Assembly (NCBI GenBank): GCA_012841525.1
Contig: DUUO01000023.1
Span: 27,592 to 91,591 of the forward strand
Reading direction: 5' to 3'
Source of the DNA: Clostridiales bacterium
GTDB taxonomy: Bacteria > Bacillota > Clostridia > Christensenellales > DTU072
Length of the DNA: 64,000 nt
Part shown: positions 22,401 to 31,807 of the stretch, piece by piece
Numbering within the stretch: the stretch's first letter is position 1
Layout of the letters: every line of letters starts with the position of its first letter
The notes under the pieces: model-generated
Told to the model about the DNA's origin: nothing
The model's database searches: none
Seen by the model: the letters and a program-made list of their open reading frames with translations, nothing else
Program-made: the position numbers and the translations under genes

Positions 22401-24241
22401 TTAGAGCAGCAGGCGCTCATGGTTCGCGCTATGATGAAACAGCATATGGTTTTGTATTTTCACCAAAAACTTCAGTTTTAAATATTACAGGAGCAGGTAC
22501 AGGTAATTTCCCAGCAGATAGAAGTGATGAAGATAAACTAAAGACAAATCATGGAATAATAAACTATAAATATTATGATGGTCTTGGTTATGCTGATGAA
22601 GAAACTGCAATAGCTGGTATGTATGGAAATTCATCAAATGGAGATTATGTTAGCCAAAATAGCGATAATTTACTCATGATCAGTTCTCCAGATTCTGAAG
22701 TGACAGCATTATACAAATATAACAGCACTTATACAATTTCTAAAGGAAGTTATTATTTAGTTTCACTTTGGGTAAAAACTGAAGGAGCAGAAACAAAAGC
22801 TTCTGTTACTTTGGAAGATAATTCTTCTACCTTAGTAAAAAAGGATAATGGTAATAAGGGTGAATATGCTGGATTTACTGATATTAATACTGATGGTAAA
22901 TGGGTACAATATAGAATTTTAATAAATACAGGCTATGTTGATGGAAGGGTTACTTTAGAACTTGCTTTAGGCAACAAATATGCAAAAGATAGTGAAGGCA
23001 ATGAAGATAATAAACTAGGATTATCAAAAGGCACTGTATATTTTGATGATGTAAATATTAAAAAGCTTGAAAGTCAAACTGATTTTAATTTGCATGCTTA
23101 TGGTTTGGAAAACATTAAAGATAAAACACCTGAAGATTACAAAATAAAAGAAAATGAACTATATACATTAAGTGAAATTTCAGAGTTGAAACTTCCATAT
23201 AGCAATCAAGCAATACATACAATTGTTGATTACAGAGTTGATAGTTTTGATAGTAGTTCAGATGCTAATGATGATTATCTAGGTAGAAAGCCTGGTGCAT
23301 ATACTCATCATCAACCAGCAGGAAGCATTCCTTATCAAAAACCAACGGGCGATGAAATTCCATCAATATTAAATGGTGTTTATAGTACTAGGTCTTTAAC
23401 AGAGCAAATTAGAGGCAAAATATCACAAAATTTCACGGAGGAAGACTCTTTGTTCTATATTGATAAATTGAATGCATTTTTGGGAACAAGCAATGGCAAT
23501 GGTTCAAACTTTTTAATGATGGTCAACATTGAATCAAATGGACAATATTATGAAATGACATCTGGATTTGATATTGAGCCTAATAAATATTATAAGATCA
23601 GTTTTTATGCTAAACTTTTGTCCGAAAATAACAAAAAAGCTCAATTTAGATTTATGCCAGGAAAAGATATGGCCAACAATACTAAAACAATAGAAATATC
23701 TGGAGAAGAGTTAAAGGAATATACTTTCTATGTTTATAGTGACGAAAAAAATAGCACAATATCTTCTAATAAAATAGCATTTCACCTTGGTACTAATGAT
23801 GGAATAGGCAAAGCTGATGATGCAACTGATGTTAAAGATTTTTTCAAAGGAATGTTGATTGTTGATGATGTTGCAATAGAAGAAATTGATATGACAGAAG
23901 AAAAATTTGCAGAAGCAATTGAAAAAGAAATGGCATATAAATTTGATCCTCCAAAAGAAAATGAACCAAATGCAGGAGCAGAAAATGAAGAGCCTATAAC
24001 TGATAATACAAAAGGTAAAGTGGATTCTCAATTATGGTTGCTTGTTTCTTCAATAGTTATTGCTGCTATATTGATAATTGCACTTGCTATTGTTGGATAC
24101 AGAAAACTAAAAACCAGATTTGCTAAAGGACAAAAAATTATTGTTAAGAGCAAAGTTCCAACTGATTTAGAACAAGAAGTAAAACAATCCAAGAAAGATA
24201 CAACAAAAGGAGATGTAGACGATTCAGAGTTTGATGATTAA
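19421..24241 (+). CDS. Large surface lipoprotein with repeated CBM-like modules, an FN3-like segment and a C-terminal TM helix
   Basis: Lipobox LVLAAC; about five segments ending in G..(Y/F)(F/Y)DDV-like motifs; FN3-like NKLTWEKVEGATQYYVYMN; C-terminal TM SSIVIAAILIIALAIVGYRKLKTR. Confidence 0.75.
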   Translation: MMKKKRQKRLLVFLAITLIFSLLVLAACVDPSIEEEDKKTEETTEIQNDGTLINNGSFKFAKPKDPNLYLQTEIVNWTKNDGSFKSTDSKVKMGVIELDKALFDEKKSLFNFTSSVNSENKYSLSDFPEVAPSTPKDDKGAYTDKNAMIISMPDIDKKQGSVYFSLSNSSTLAKDSFYKLSIDVYTDLFNPEDKSGAAIEITSTMYSQILSINTEKTWKTYSFYIATNKYVDATFNLKLWLGHGPEYLGQSTNPNPHLAAGSVLYDNVFVEKITSDTEINNIRSAYKNGEYKDNENGKTRYMDLSLVDPGFNAITDYSSTYSSSSNDYYYSAKRGIQSQYEFKVGDKKLTTDEKNLFPDYPTYTSSRFPIGVFDMSKLYSVGKNDDGVDVATDKYQKIDSTFVAPKDYEHFMKKDKDGNWNYNLHGNVENGRDGESVDSTALLVWHPSGKISGAGYVGKNKITIEKDKYYDISVWVYIWIPKTEKPKDLTEDEEKNPAKVKEYEEKLDTYNKYQSFYNRESKAQALFKVSGASVTDSDKLLSYSNSDWGKWEKLTIKIKGNSLSKREITPEFWYGHGYWGDSTLMPGAAFFDDLSVSVRDEVEPSEEDDYYELSILSEGDFKGFGLTETTEDFVELEKAEGKVWEYKRVDDKKLGVEISSKNSIAGKVSGNSSFINSPTPIDGVVGLEGISKGPGTLKIKYSGGAYRNTDLLVLNHKGNDTASSISFLITQKDIDVNADLQDLLLVRPNNFYRFSFWINTEGIPSNMGAKVKILQIDSEDETKTSELATFSGINVNEWTEYIAYIKGAETEKQRFGFEIVLGEGDIAVKEDTRTAGVVFFTAPTWQKISNEEYNDANKNLNTTKDITARDNTSSKSSSFTNGFFKNFDSSEYKNTEKFNKEGYLTKEVKPTSWQYNEAAVGLEAVKSFKVEGTNKLTWEKVEGATQYYVYMNEYEKKEMIDGVEKTLKKNDILVDIIDDPTTTYQATRNGKYYIRAAGAHGSRYDETAYGFVFSPKTSVLNITGAGTGNFPADRSDEDKLKTNHGIINYKYYDGLGYADEETAIAGMYGNSSNGDYVSQNSDNLLMISSPDSEVTALYKYNSTYTISKGSYYLVSLWVKTEGAETKASVTLEDNSSTLVKKDNGNKGEYAGFTDINTDGKWVQYRILINTGYVDGRVTLELALGNKYAKDSEGNEDNKLGLSKGTVYFDDVNIKKLESQTDFNLHAYGLENIKDKTPEDYKIKENELYTLSEISELKLPYSNQAIHTIVDYRVDSFDSSSDANDDYLGRKPGAYTHHQPAGSIPYQKPTGDEIPSILNGVYSTRSLTEQIRGKISQNFTEEDSLFYIDKLNAFLGTSNGNGSNFLMMVNIESNGQYYEMTSGFDIEPNKYYKISFYAKLLSENNKKAQFRFMPGKDMANNTKTIEISGEELKEYTFYVYSDEKNSTISSNKIAFHLGTNDGIGKADDATDVKDFFKGMLIVDDVAIEEIDMTEEKFAEAIEKEMAYKFDPPKENEPNAGAENEEPITDNTKGKVDSQLWLLVSSIVIAAILIIALAIVGYRKLKTRFAKGQKIIVKSKVPTDLEQEVKQSKKDTTKGDVDDSEFDD

Positions 24242-24265
24242 TTTCTTATTAATTTATAGTAAATT

Positions 24266-24297
24266 AGGTGTATGCTCAAACATACACCTTTTTTTTA
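24266..24297 (+). terminator. Rho-independent terminator
   Basis: AGGTGTATG-CTCAAA-CATACACCT then TTTTTTTT. Confidence 0.95.
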
Positions 24298-24333
24298 TTT
24301 AAATAAGCTTATTATTACAACTAAATAAAAAAA

Positions 24334-24396
24334 GCACTTACGTTTAGAAAAAATTTTATAATTTCTCGCGTAGTTGCACTTACCTTTAGACTTAAC
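24334..24396 (+). repeat. Interspersed paired-motif element, copy A
   Basis: GCACTTACGTTTAGA (24334-24348) and GCACTTACCTTTAGA (24376-24390), 42 nt apart; shared inter-motif AAAAA..AATTTC.CG.GTAGTT. Confidence 0.9.
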
Positions 24397-24432
24397 ACAC
24401 AAATATTTTCCTATTTTTAAAAACTTTACATA

Positions 24433-24461
24433 TTTACTTTACTTATATAGTATACTATAAT
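24433..24461 (+). promoter_or_regulatory. Putative rnf operon promoter
   Basis: TTTACT (24433-24438), 17-nt spacer, TATAAT (24456-24461). Confidence 0.65.
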
Positions 24462-24499
24462 AAAAAGAGTATGTTTTATACCTGCTTAAGATGGAGGAA

Positions 24500-25804
24500 A
24501 TGTTGTTTAAGCTTACTTTTAAAAGAGGTGGGATACATCCAAAAGATATGAAAGAATTAGCAAAGGATAGTGCATTTGAAGAAATGCCTACTGGAGCAAA
24601 GGTTTATATTCCACTCGTGCAACATATTGGTGCTCCTTGTACACCATCTGTACAAGTTGGTGATTATGTTAAAGTAGGACAAAACATTGGTTTAGCAAAT
24701 GGTTATGTGTCTGCAAACATTCATAGCTCTGTCTCAGGTAAAGTTTTAGGTTTTGAAGCAAGAGAAAATGCTGCTGGTAAACGCGTTCGTCATATAGTCA
24801 TTGAAAATGATTATAAATATGATGAAGTTTTTTTTGAACCACTGGAAAATCCAACAAAAGAAGAAATCATATTAAGATGCAAAGAAGCAGGTATCGTAGG
24901 AATGGGTGGAGCGACTTTCCCCACTCATGTTAAATTAGAACCTAAAACTCCAATAAAAGCATTGATAATTAATGGTTCAGAGTGTGAGCCGTATATAACG
25001 ACAGATTATCGATTAATGCTAGAAAAACCTGTAGAAATTTTAAAAGGTGTTGATTTAGTAAAAAAAGCATTAGATACAAAACAAGTTTTTTTTGGAATAG
25101 AATCAAACAAAGGCGAAGCAATTAAAAATATTATTAAACATGCTACTGATGAACAATTGAGTGTATTTGAATTAAAAACAAAATATCCGCAAGGCGGCGA
25201 AAAGCAATTGATTTATGCATTGACTAAAGAATCTGTACCAAATGGTGGGCTTCCTTCAGATATTGGATACATTGTATTAAATGTTTCTACTTGCCTTGCT
25301 TTATATGAAGCGGTTTGCCTTGGTAAATCAAGCTATTCAAGATATTTAACTGTTTCAGGAAAAGGAATAAAAAGACCTGCAAATTTACATGTAAGAATAG
25401 GGGTGCCATACGAAGAAGTCGTAGAATATCTCGGTGGCACAAATGAATTTGTAAAAATTATTTCTGGTGGTCCTATGATGGGAGTTTCTATGCATAATCT
25501 AAAAACTGTAGTTAGCAAAGGCAGTTCTGCAATTTTATTGTTAACTGAAAAAGAAATTAGAGATGTTTCACCTACACCTTGCATAGGTTGCGGAAGATGC
25601 GCTAGAGCTTGTCCTATGAATTTAATGCCAATGTTAATAGATGACTTTATTTTGCATAATAGAGTTGATGATGCAAAAGCATATTATGCAATGAGTTGTA
25701 TAGAATGTGGATGTTGTGCTTACGTTTGTCCTGCAAAAAGACCATTGGTACAATCACAAAGACTTGCTAAAAAACTTATTAGAGAAAAAGATATGCACCA
25801 CTAA
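24500..25804 (+). CDS. rnfC: Electron transport complex subunit RnfC
   Basis: GGIHPKDMKELAKD..., two 4Fe4S motifs CIGCGRCARACPMNL and CIECGCCAYVCPAKRP. ATG 24500 follows GGAGG; ORF-track start 24491 overlaps the RBS. Confidence 0.95.
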   Translation: MLFKLTFKRGGIHPKDMKELAKDSAFEEMPTGAKVYIPLVQHIGAPCTPSVQVGDYVKVGQNIGLANGYVSANIHSSVSGKVLGFEARENAAGKRVRHIVIENDYKYDEVFFEPLENPTKEEIILRCKEAGIVGMGGATFPTHVKLEPKTPIKALIINGSECEPYITTDYRLMLEKPVEILKGVDLVKKALDTKQVFFGIESNKGEAIKNIIKHATDEQLSVFELKTKYPQGGEKQLIYALTKESVPNGGLPSDIGYIVLNVSTCLALYEAVCLGKSSYSRYLTVSGKGIKRPANLHVRIGVPYEEVVEYLGGTNEFVKIISGGPMMGVSMHNLKTVVSKGSSAILLLTEKEIRDVSPTPCIGCGRCARACPMNLMPMLIDDFILHNRVDDAKAYYAMSCIECGCCAYVCPAKRPLVQSQRLAKKLIREKDMHH

Positions 25805-25921
25805 TTAGCATGGTATTAAATAAGAATAAATCAATAATGATATATATAAGCATTAAATTGATAAGAAAATAAAGATATATAGATAGAAAGGGTAAATAAC
25901 GCTAAAATATGTGTGGTAATT

Positions 25922-26974
25922 ATGAGTGATAAAAGCGCTGAAGTAAAAAAAGAAGTCGTTAAAGATAAATATATTGTATCTTCATCTCCACATGTTGGGA
26001 CGAATTTAACAACTAAAAAAATAATGCTTCATGTCATTATTGCTTTATCTTTTCCACTTATTGCTGGAGTTGTCATATTTGGTTTATATTCTCTATTCAT
26101 TGTAGGCTTATCGGTAGCGGGGGCAGTTTTTGGTGAATGGATATATAATAAAGCAAGAAAAGCTCCAATCACTGTTTATGATTTATCTGCGGTAGTGACT
26201 GGATTAATTTTAGGATTAAATTTACCACCCACAGTTCCTTTTTATATTCCAGTAGTTGGTGGCATATTTGCAACACTTTTTGTAAAAATGCTTTTTGGTG
26301 GACTTGGAAAGAATTTTGCAAACCCAGCAGCAACTGCTAGAGTGTTTTTATCTTTATCTTGGACTGCACAAATGACAAGATTTATGAGTCCAATTAATTA
26401 TGCACAAAAACCACTTGATTTTTTTGCTGGCTTTAATAATATTGTCAGTTCTGCAAAATATATTACATCGGCAACGCCACTTGGAACTATTAAAACTAGT
26501 GCTCAAACTGGGTTTGTAGATGTAAATTTATTGGATATGTTTTTAGGTAAAATAGGTGGCAGCATTGGTGAAGTGTGTGCCATAGCAATTATTTTATCAC
26601 TGATATATTTATTAGTGTTTAAGATTATTGATTGGAAAATTCCTCTAACATATATTGTATCAGTCATTATATTCACGTTAATTTTTTATAAAAAAGGATA
26701 TAATTTTATACTTCCAACTTTATTAAGTGGAGGCTTGCTATTTGGTGCAATATTCATGCTTACAGATTATGCAACCGCGCCAAAAACTTTTTGGGGTGTC
26801 ATAACATATGCAGCTTTAGCAGGATTACTTACAATACTAATTAGAAGATATGGAGGTTATCCAGAAGGAGTATGTTTATCTATTGTATTAGTAAATATCG
26901 TTGCTCCACTGCTTGATAAAATATTTAAGCCAAGACCATTAGGTTATGTTAAAAAGAAAAAGAAAGAAGCATAG
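25922..26974 (+). CDS. rnfD: Electron transport complex subunit RnfD
   Basis: Polytopic; SATPLGT flavinylation-type motif; rnf synteny. Confidence 0.93.
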   Translation: MSDKSAEVKKEVVKDKYIVSSSPHVGTNLTTKKIMLHVIIALSFPLIAGVVIFGLYSLFIVGLSVAGAVFGEWIYNKARKAPITVYDLSAVVTGLILGLNLPPTVPFYIPVVGGIFATLFVKMLFGGLGKNFANPAATARVFLSLSWTAQMTRFMSPINYAQKPLDFFAGFNNIVSSAKYITSATPLGTIKTSAQTGFVDVNLLDMFLGKIGGSIGEVCAIAIILSLIYLLVFKIIDWKIPLTYIVSVIIFTLIFYKKGYNFILPTLLSGGLLFGAIFMLTDYATAPKTFWGVITYAALAGLLTILIRRYGGYPEGVCLSIVLVNIVAPLLDKIFKPRPLGYVKKKKKEA

Positions 26975-27036
26975 AAAAAAGTTAAAGCAGCTTAGGAAAT
27001 AATATATAAAAAAAATAAATTAAGAGGCATAAAACA

Positions 27037-27663
27037 TTGGGAAAAGCTAAAAAAACAAAATTTAAGTTAAGCAAAGAAAGTGTAATGATAGTTGTAGCAC
27101 TTAGTGTTATAGCTCTTGTTGCTGCTTTGGTTTTAAGTCTTGTAAATATGTTTACTTATGTTTCCGAATCCGAATCCATTGAAAGGGCTCTAGGGAAATC
27201 TAATATTGAAATAGCGAAATCATATGAAATTTCTGACTTTGGGAAATTAGAAAGTTTGAAAGATTCAGAAATTTTATATATTGGAAAATCTAAAGATGAC
27301 GGTAGAGTTTTTATTACAAAGGCATTAAAAACAAAAGATAGTTGCTATAATGCCGAAGGTATATCGCTCATTGTTGTAATCAAAAATGATATAATACAAT
27401 CAGTGCATGCATACAAGCACGCTGAAACTCCAGGTCTTGGAAGTAAGGCATTAGAAGCAGAATATTTAAATCAATATAAAGGTAAAAATGTAAATAATTT
27501 TAGAGTTACCCCAGATCCAGCAATAGATTCTCCAGACTCTCCTGGAGATGTACAATTCAGCAAAGTAACTAGTGCAACATATTCTTCTGTTGGAGTAAAT
27601 GTTGCTGTTAAAAGTGCAGTTAAAGCGTATAAAGATACAAAAGATAGCATGGAATGGAATTAA
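27037..27663 (+). CDS. rnfG: Electron transport complex subunit RnfG
   Basis: Single TM plus FMN-binding domain with SATYSS; apparent TTG start; rnf synteny. Confidence 0.9.
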   Translation: MGKAKKTKFKLSKESVMIVVALSVIALVAALVLSLVNMFTYVSESESIERALGKSNIEIAKSYEISDFGKLESLKDSEILYIGKSKDDGRVFITKALKTKDSCYNAEGISLIVVIKNDIIQSVHAYKHAETPGLGSKALEAEYLNQYKGKNVNNFRVTPDPAIDSPDSPGDVQFSKVTSATYSSVGVNVAVKSAVKAYKDTKDSMEWN

Positions 27664-27685
27664 TGTAAGTTTATTGGAGTTTATA

Positions 27686-28396
27686 ATGAAAAACAATAAA
27701 AAATTAACCGCAAATGAAATAGTGTCACCATTAAAAGATGGAATTATTAAAAATAATCCAGTTTTTAGGTTGGTTTTAGGAACTTGTCCAACACTTGCTG
27801 TAACAACTAGCGCTATCAATGGCTTATCTATGGGGCTTGCTGTAACATTTGTTTTAACATGTGCTAATATAATTGTTTCAATGCTAAGAAACTTTATTCC
27901 AAGAAAAGTAAGGATTCCTTGTTATATATTAATAATATCTACCTTTTCTACAGTTGTTGACATGGTTATGAAAAAATTTATTCCTTCACTTCATGATAGT
28001 CTTGGTCTGTTTATTCCATTGATTGTTGTTAACTGTGTTTTATTAGCCAGGGCAGAGGGTTTTGCATCACTAAATAGAGTTTTACCATCTGCAATGGATG
28101 GAATAGGTATTGGACTTGGTTTCACTTTGGCTCTTACATTAATTGGTATTGTGAGAGAATTTTTTGGTGCAGGTGCAATATTTGGCTATTCAATAGAGGC
28201 TTTATCAAGAGCGGAACTTCCAATGACAATATTTATTTTGCCAGCTGGTGGATTTATGGTTTTTGGATTATTAATAGTTGCATTCAATTTAGTTGTTGAT
28301 AAAGCAAATGGATATTTTGCAAAAAAGAAAGCAGCAAAAAAAACAATGCCTGCTGAAAATCAAATTAACATAGAAGGGGAAGAGGTTGTTTTATGA
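27686..28396 (+). CDS. rnfE: Electron transport complex subunit RnfE
   Basis: NPVFRLVLGTCPTLAVTTSAINGL; ATG 27686 (MKNNKKLTANE) after a plausible RBS. Confidence 0.93.
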   Translation: MKNNKKLTANEIVSPLKDGIIKNNPVFRLVLGTCPTLAVTTSAINGLSMGLAVTFVLTCANIIVSMLRNFIPRKVRIPCYILIISTFSTVVDMVMKKFIPSLHDSLGLFIPLIVVNCVLLARAEGFASLNRVLPSAMDGIGIGLGFTLALTLIGIVREFFGAGAIFGYSIEALSRAELPMTIFILPAGGFMVFGLLIVAFNLVVDKANGYFAKKKAAKKTMPAENQINIEGEEVVL

Positions 28397-28992
28397 GTGC
28401 TACTGCGATATTAGTTTTAATCATTAATGCAATTTTGGTAAATAACTTTATCCTTTCAAGATTTTTAGGTATTTGTCCATTTTTAGGTGTTTCTAAAAAA
28501 ATAGATACAGCCCTAGGTATGGGATTTGCTGTAATTTTTGTAATGGGTGTTGCTAGTGTTATAACTTATGCTTTAAATCTATTGTTGATAAAAGCAAATA
28601 TATTATACTTACAAACTATTATATTTATTTTAGTAATAGCATCACTTATTCAACTAGTTGAAATTATTATTAGAAGATTCTCCCCAGGTTTATATGCTGC
28701 ACTTGGCGTGTATTTGCCATTAATTACGACTAACTGTGCAGTTTTAGGTGTTGCCATTATGAATGTGACATTACCAGTTCCATCTGTAGGCTCTGGTTTA
28801 TTAGTTGCTTTTATTAATGGTATAAGTAGTGGTATTGGATTTACAATTGCGATTTTAATTTTAGCTGGTATTAGAGAAAAATTGCAAACTGCTGATATCC
28901 CCAAAATCTTTCAAGGTTTTCCAATAACTTTGCTGATTGCTTCAATAATGGCGATGGGATTTGCAGCATTTTCAGGTTTTAATATAGGGTAG
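28393..28992 (+). CDS. rnfA: Electron transport complex subunit RnfA
   Basis: NNFILSRFLGICPFLGVSKKIDTALGMG; 4-bp overlap with rnfE. Confidence 0.95.
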   Translation: MSATAILVLIINAILVNNFILSRFLGICPFLGVSKKIDTALGMGFAVIFVMGVASVITYALNLLLIKANILYLQTIIFILVIASLIQLVEIIIRRFSPGLYAALGVYLPLITTNCAVLGVAIMNVTLPVPSVGSGLLVAFINGISSGIGFTIAILILAGIREKLQTADIPKIFQGFPITLLIASIMAMGFAAFSGFNIG

Positions 28993-28999
28993 GTAATAT

Positions 29000-29797
29000 A
29001 TGAGTGTAGCGCTTCAAATAATTATTCCATTAGCTCTTTTAACTGGTTTAGCTCTTGTTTTTTCTATAATCATAGCAATTTTTAGCAAAAAATTTGCTGT
29101 TGAAGTAAACCCTAAAATTGAATTAGTTGAAAATTTATTATCTGGAGCTAATTGTGGTGCCTGTGGTTATGCTGGTTGTTCAGCATTTGCTAAAGCATTA
29201 GTGGAAGGTGATGCTACTCTTCCTAGTTGTAGTGCAACTTCGAAAGAATCAAAAGAAGAAATAGCAAAAATATTAGGTAGTGATGATATTGGTGAAAGTA
29301 CTGTTGTAATAGTTGCGTGTAATGGAGGAAATTCGTGCCAAAACAAATATTCATATCAAGGATATGGAGATTGTGCAAGCGTTGAATTATTAGCAGGTGG
29401 AAGTAAGGCATGCCCTGTAGGATGCATAGGGATGAGCAAATGTATAATGGAATGTCCGCACCATGCAATTGAATTAAATGAAGGCCACGCTATGGTTAAA
29501 CAAGAAGCTTGTGTTCAATGTGGCGTTTGTATTTCACATTGCCCTAAAAAATTAATAAAGAGATTACCTTCAAAAGCAATATACTACATTGCTTGTAGTT
29601 CTGAAGATAGAGGAAAAGAAGTTCGTTCTTATTGTAAAAATGGTTGTATTGGCTGCAGAATATGTGTTAAAAACTGTAAAGAAAATGCTTTGAGTTTTGA
29701 AAACAACCTTCCCGTCTTTGATTATGATAAATGTACAGCTTGTGGTGTATGCTTTGAAAAATGTCCTGCTAAATGCATTAAAAAATTAGACATATAA
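29000..29797 (+). CDS. rnfB: Electron transport complex subunit RnfB
   Basis: GANCGACGYAGCSAFAKALVEG 4Fe4S motif and ferredoxin domains. Confidence 0.95.
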   Translation: MSVALQIIIPLALLTGLALVFSIIIAIFSKKFAVEVNPKIELVENLLSGANCGACGYAGCSAFAKALVEGDATLPSCSATSKESKEEIAKILGSDDIGESTVVIVACNGGNSCQNKYSYQGYGDCASVELLAGGSKACPVGCIGMSKCIMECPHHAIELNEGHAMVKQEACVQCGVCISHCPKKLIKRLPSKAIYYIACSSEDRGKEVRSYCKNGCIGCRICVKNCKENALSFENNLPVFDYDKCTACGVCFEKCPAKCIKKLDI

Positions 29798-29869
29798 ATA
29801 ATTATTTAAATTTTTTGCTTTTATACACATTTATTTCAATCCTAGTATGTTATGCTAAATATATAAATT

Positions 29870-31804
29870 ATGAAAAACAAAAATAAACGTTTATTAATAT
29901 TGTTTTTATTTTTAGTGCTATTTTTACTGGCTATGTTATCATCGTGTAAAAAAACTGATGATAATGTATCATATTTTAAAAATTATAACTCGACTCCTTT
30001 ATATTCAAGTGCAAACAAACTATTGTCACTTCCTGAAAATTATGAATTTTATAGTTATGATTCCGTTTCAGGATTATTTATGATTCAAAGAAATGTTTTA
30101 GCCGAATATGGTGGTGTAGATGTTAGATATGGGCTGTGCACAGAAGAAAAAATTTTAATTGAGCCTATGTTTAGTAGCATTATAGATATTAGAAATAATC
30201 ATGCAATTGTTACTACAAAAGAATATTTTAATAATGAACTCAAAGAAAAAATAGGAGTTATTAATATTAAAACAAATAGCTTTGGTTTTGAAGTGAGCGA
30301 CTCATTTGCTGTAGAATACAATAGCCAAATAAATCAATATACATTTTTAGATGACTCTAAATTAGTTATAATTGGCGGGAAAAATCCTATATTAAATTAT
30401 GATAAGCAACCAGATTACAGCTTTTCTGTCGTATATGATTATTCAAGTTCTAACACTTTGTTAGAAATAGGCAAAATTCCACATACTTCCGCCACTGCAA
30501 ATTTCAAATATAATGATGGATACATAAGTGTGTCTATGCATGGAAGTGTATCTATGCCTGGCCAAGTTAGATTTTATGATTTTAATGATATTCAAAATGG
30601 TGAATTTAGAGAAATAAAAAAATATGTTCCATTTGAAATTTTAGAATATGGTAGTACAGAAGTGGTTCCATATTATCTAGGAAATTATGAATATGTATTA
30701 GTGGGAATTAGAGCAGATTCTCAAGAATTTGATGGCTATGAGATGATAAGAACAGGAATAAATAATAAGCCTGAATATGTCAAAATAATGTCTACTGGAT
30801 ATAATGTTAAACTAAATAGAGAATTTGATGTTGGAAAAGTATTAATAGTTGCTAATAATTACTCAGCAGATTTTATTAGTGCTATAACCACAGTTTATGC
30901 AGGCGCTGTTGAGTTAGGGTATACCAAAGATTACAAATTATACAAAGACGATTACACCCAAGAAGAATTTTACAAATACATTGCTGAAAAAATCTATGAT
31001 TATCCAATGATTGAAACTCAAAAACTAGTAAAAAAAGGGCATTCTATTTTTTATGAAGCATATCTCACGGGAGTGCTTGAAGGAGGACAAAAAATTTATT
31101 TAACTTCATTTGTCATTTATACTCCACAAGGCACAACTGAGTTGGTTGAAAACGCATATTTACCATTACTTTTTGTTGATGGTTATGGGGTGGAAAGAAT
31201 AGACCCAAATTTTTCATTGGCGCCAGAAGATGCTAAGTTTTATACATATAATGATGGCGATGTTGTTTCTGTAATCAAAAGTGAAGATAAAATAGCATAT
31301 AGCCAATATATTGTTCATGATAAAGTTTTAATTGCAGAAAAAAATGATTTGAGAAGTGAAGTAAATCAAGATTATATGCAAAAATTTGGAGCTATTGATG
31401 TAGAAACGCAAAAAGTTATTTTAGATTTCGAATACGATTTTATTACTCCATTTTTTTCTAATTATTCTATCGCTGGAAAATATAAATATAAAAAATATAT
31501 AGATGAAAATAGTGGTGAAGAGTTTGAATGTATTGATAGCGTTGATTATTGGCAAGTAGAAAAAAACAAAGATGGTAAAGCAAAATTAACACCAATATCT
31601 AATGTGTATTCTGTTCATAATGGTTCTTATGTAAAACGAGATGCAAAAAAATTCAAGTTATATGCAAATGATGGAAAAGAATTATTGTCTGAAGAATATG
31701 ATGAACTAACAGTATTAGATTTATCTTTAACTGGCGAAAAAATGTTTGGTTGTTATGTCTTTGGCAAAAAAGGCAATGTTTCCACTTTATATAAATTAAA
31801 ATAA
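29870..31804 (+). CDS. Hypothetical lipoprotein, possibly WG-repeat/beta-propeller-like
   Basis: Signal with lipobox LSSC; KYGLCTEEKILIEPMFSSI-like and KFKLYANDGKELLSEEYDEL-like repeats. Confidence 0.6.
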   Translation: MKNKNKRLLILFLFLVLFLLAMLSSCKKTDDNVSYFKNYNSTPLYSSANKLLSLPENYEFYSYDSVSGLFMIQRNVLAEYGGVDVRYGLCTEEKILIEPMFSSIIDIRNNHAIVTTKEYFNNELKEKIGVINIKTNSFGFEVSDSFAVEYNSQINQYTFLDDSKLVIIGGKNPILNYDKQPDYSFSVVYDYSSSNTLLEIGKIPHTSATANFKYNDGYISVSMHGSVSMPGQVRFYDFNDIQNGEFREIKKYVPFEILEYGSTEVVPYYLGNYEYVLVGIRADSQEFDGYEMIRTGINNKPEYVKIMSTGYNVKLNREFDVGKVLIVANNYSADFISAITTVYAGAVELGYTKDYKLYKDDYTQEEFYKYIAEKIYDYPMIETQKLVKKGHSIFYEAYLTGVLEGGQKIYLTSFVIYTPQGTTELVENAYLPLLFVDGYGVERIDPNFSLAPEDAKFYTYNDGDVVSVIKSEDKIAYSQYIVHDKVLIAEKNDLRSEVNQDYMQKFGAIDVETQKVILDFEYDFITPFFSNYSIAGKYKYKKYIDENSGEEFECIDSVDYWQVEKNKDGKAKLTPISNVYSVHNGSYVKRDAKKFKLYANDGKELLSEEYDELTVLDLSLTGEKMFGCYVFGKKGNVSTLYKLK

Positions 31805-31807
31805 AGT

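Noticed and set aside
24334-24396. Paired-motif element as a MITE or IS remnant
   Set aside because: No terminal inverted repeats, no target-site duplication seen, and motifs are direct and evenly spaced.
27599-27685. Upstream extension of rnfE (ORF-track start 27599)
   Set aside because: Overlaps the end of rnfG in another frame; the family start is MKNNKKL at 27686.
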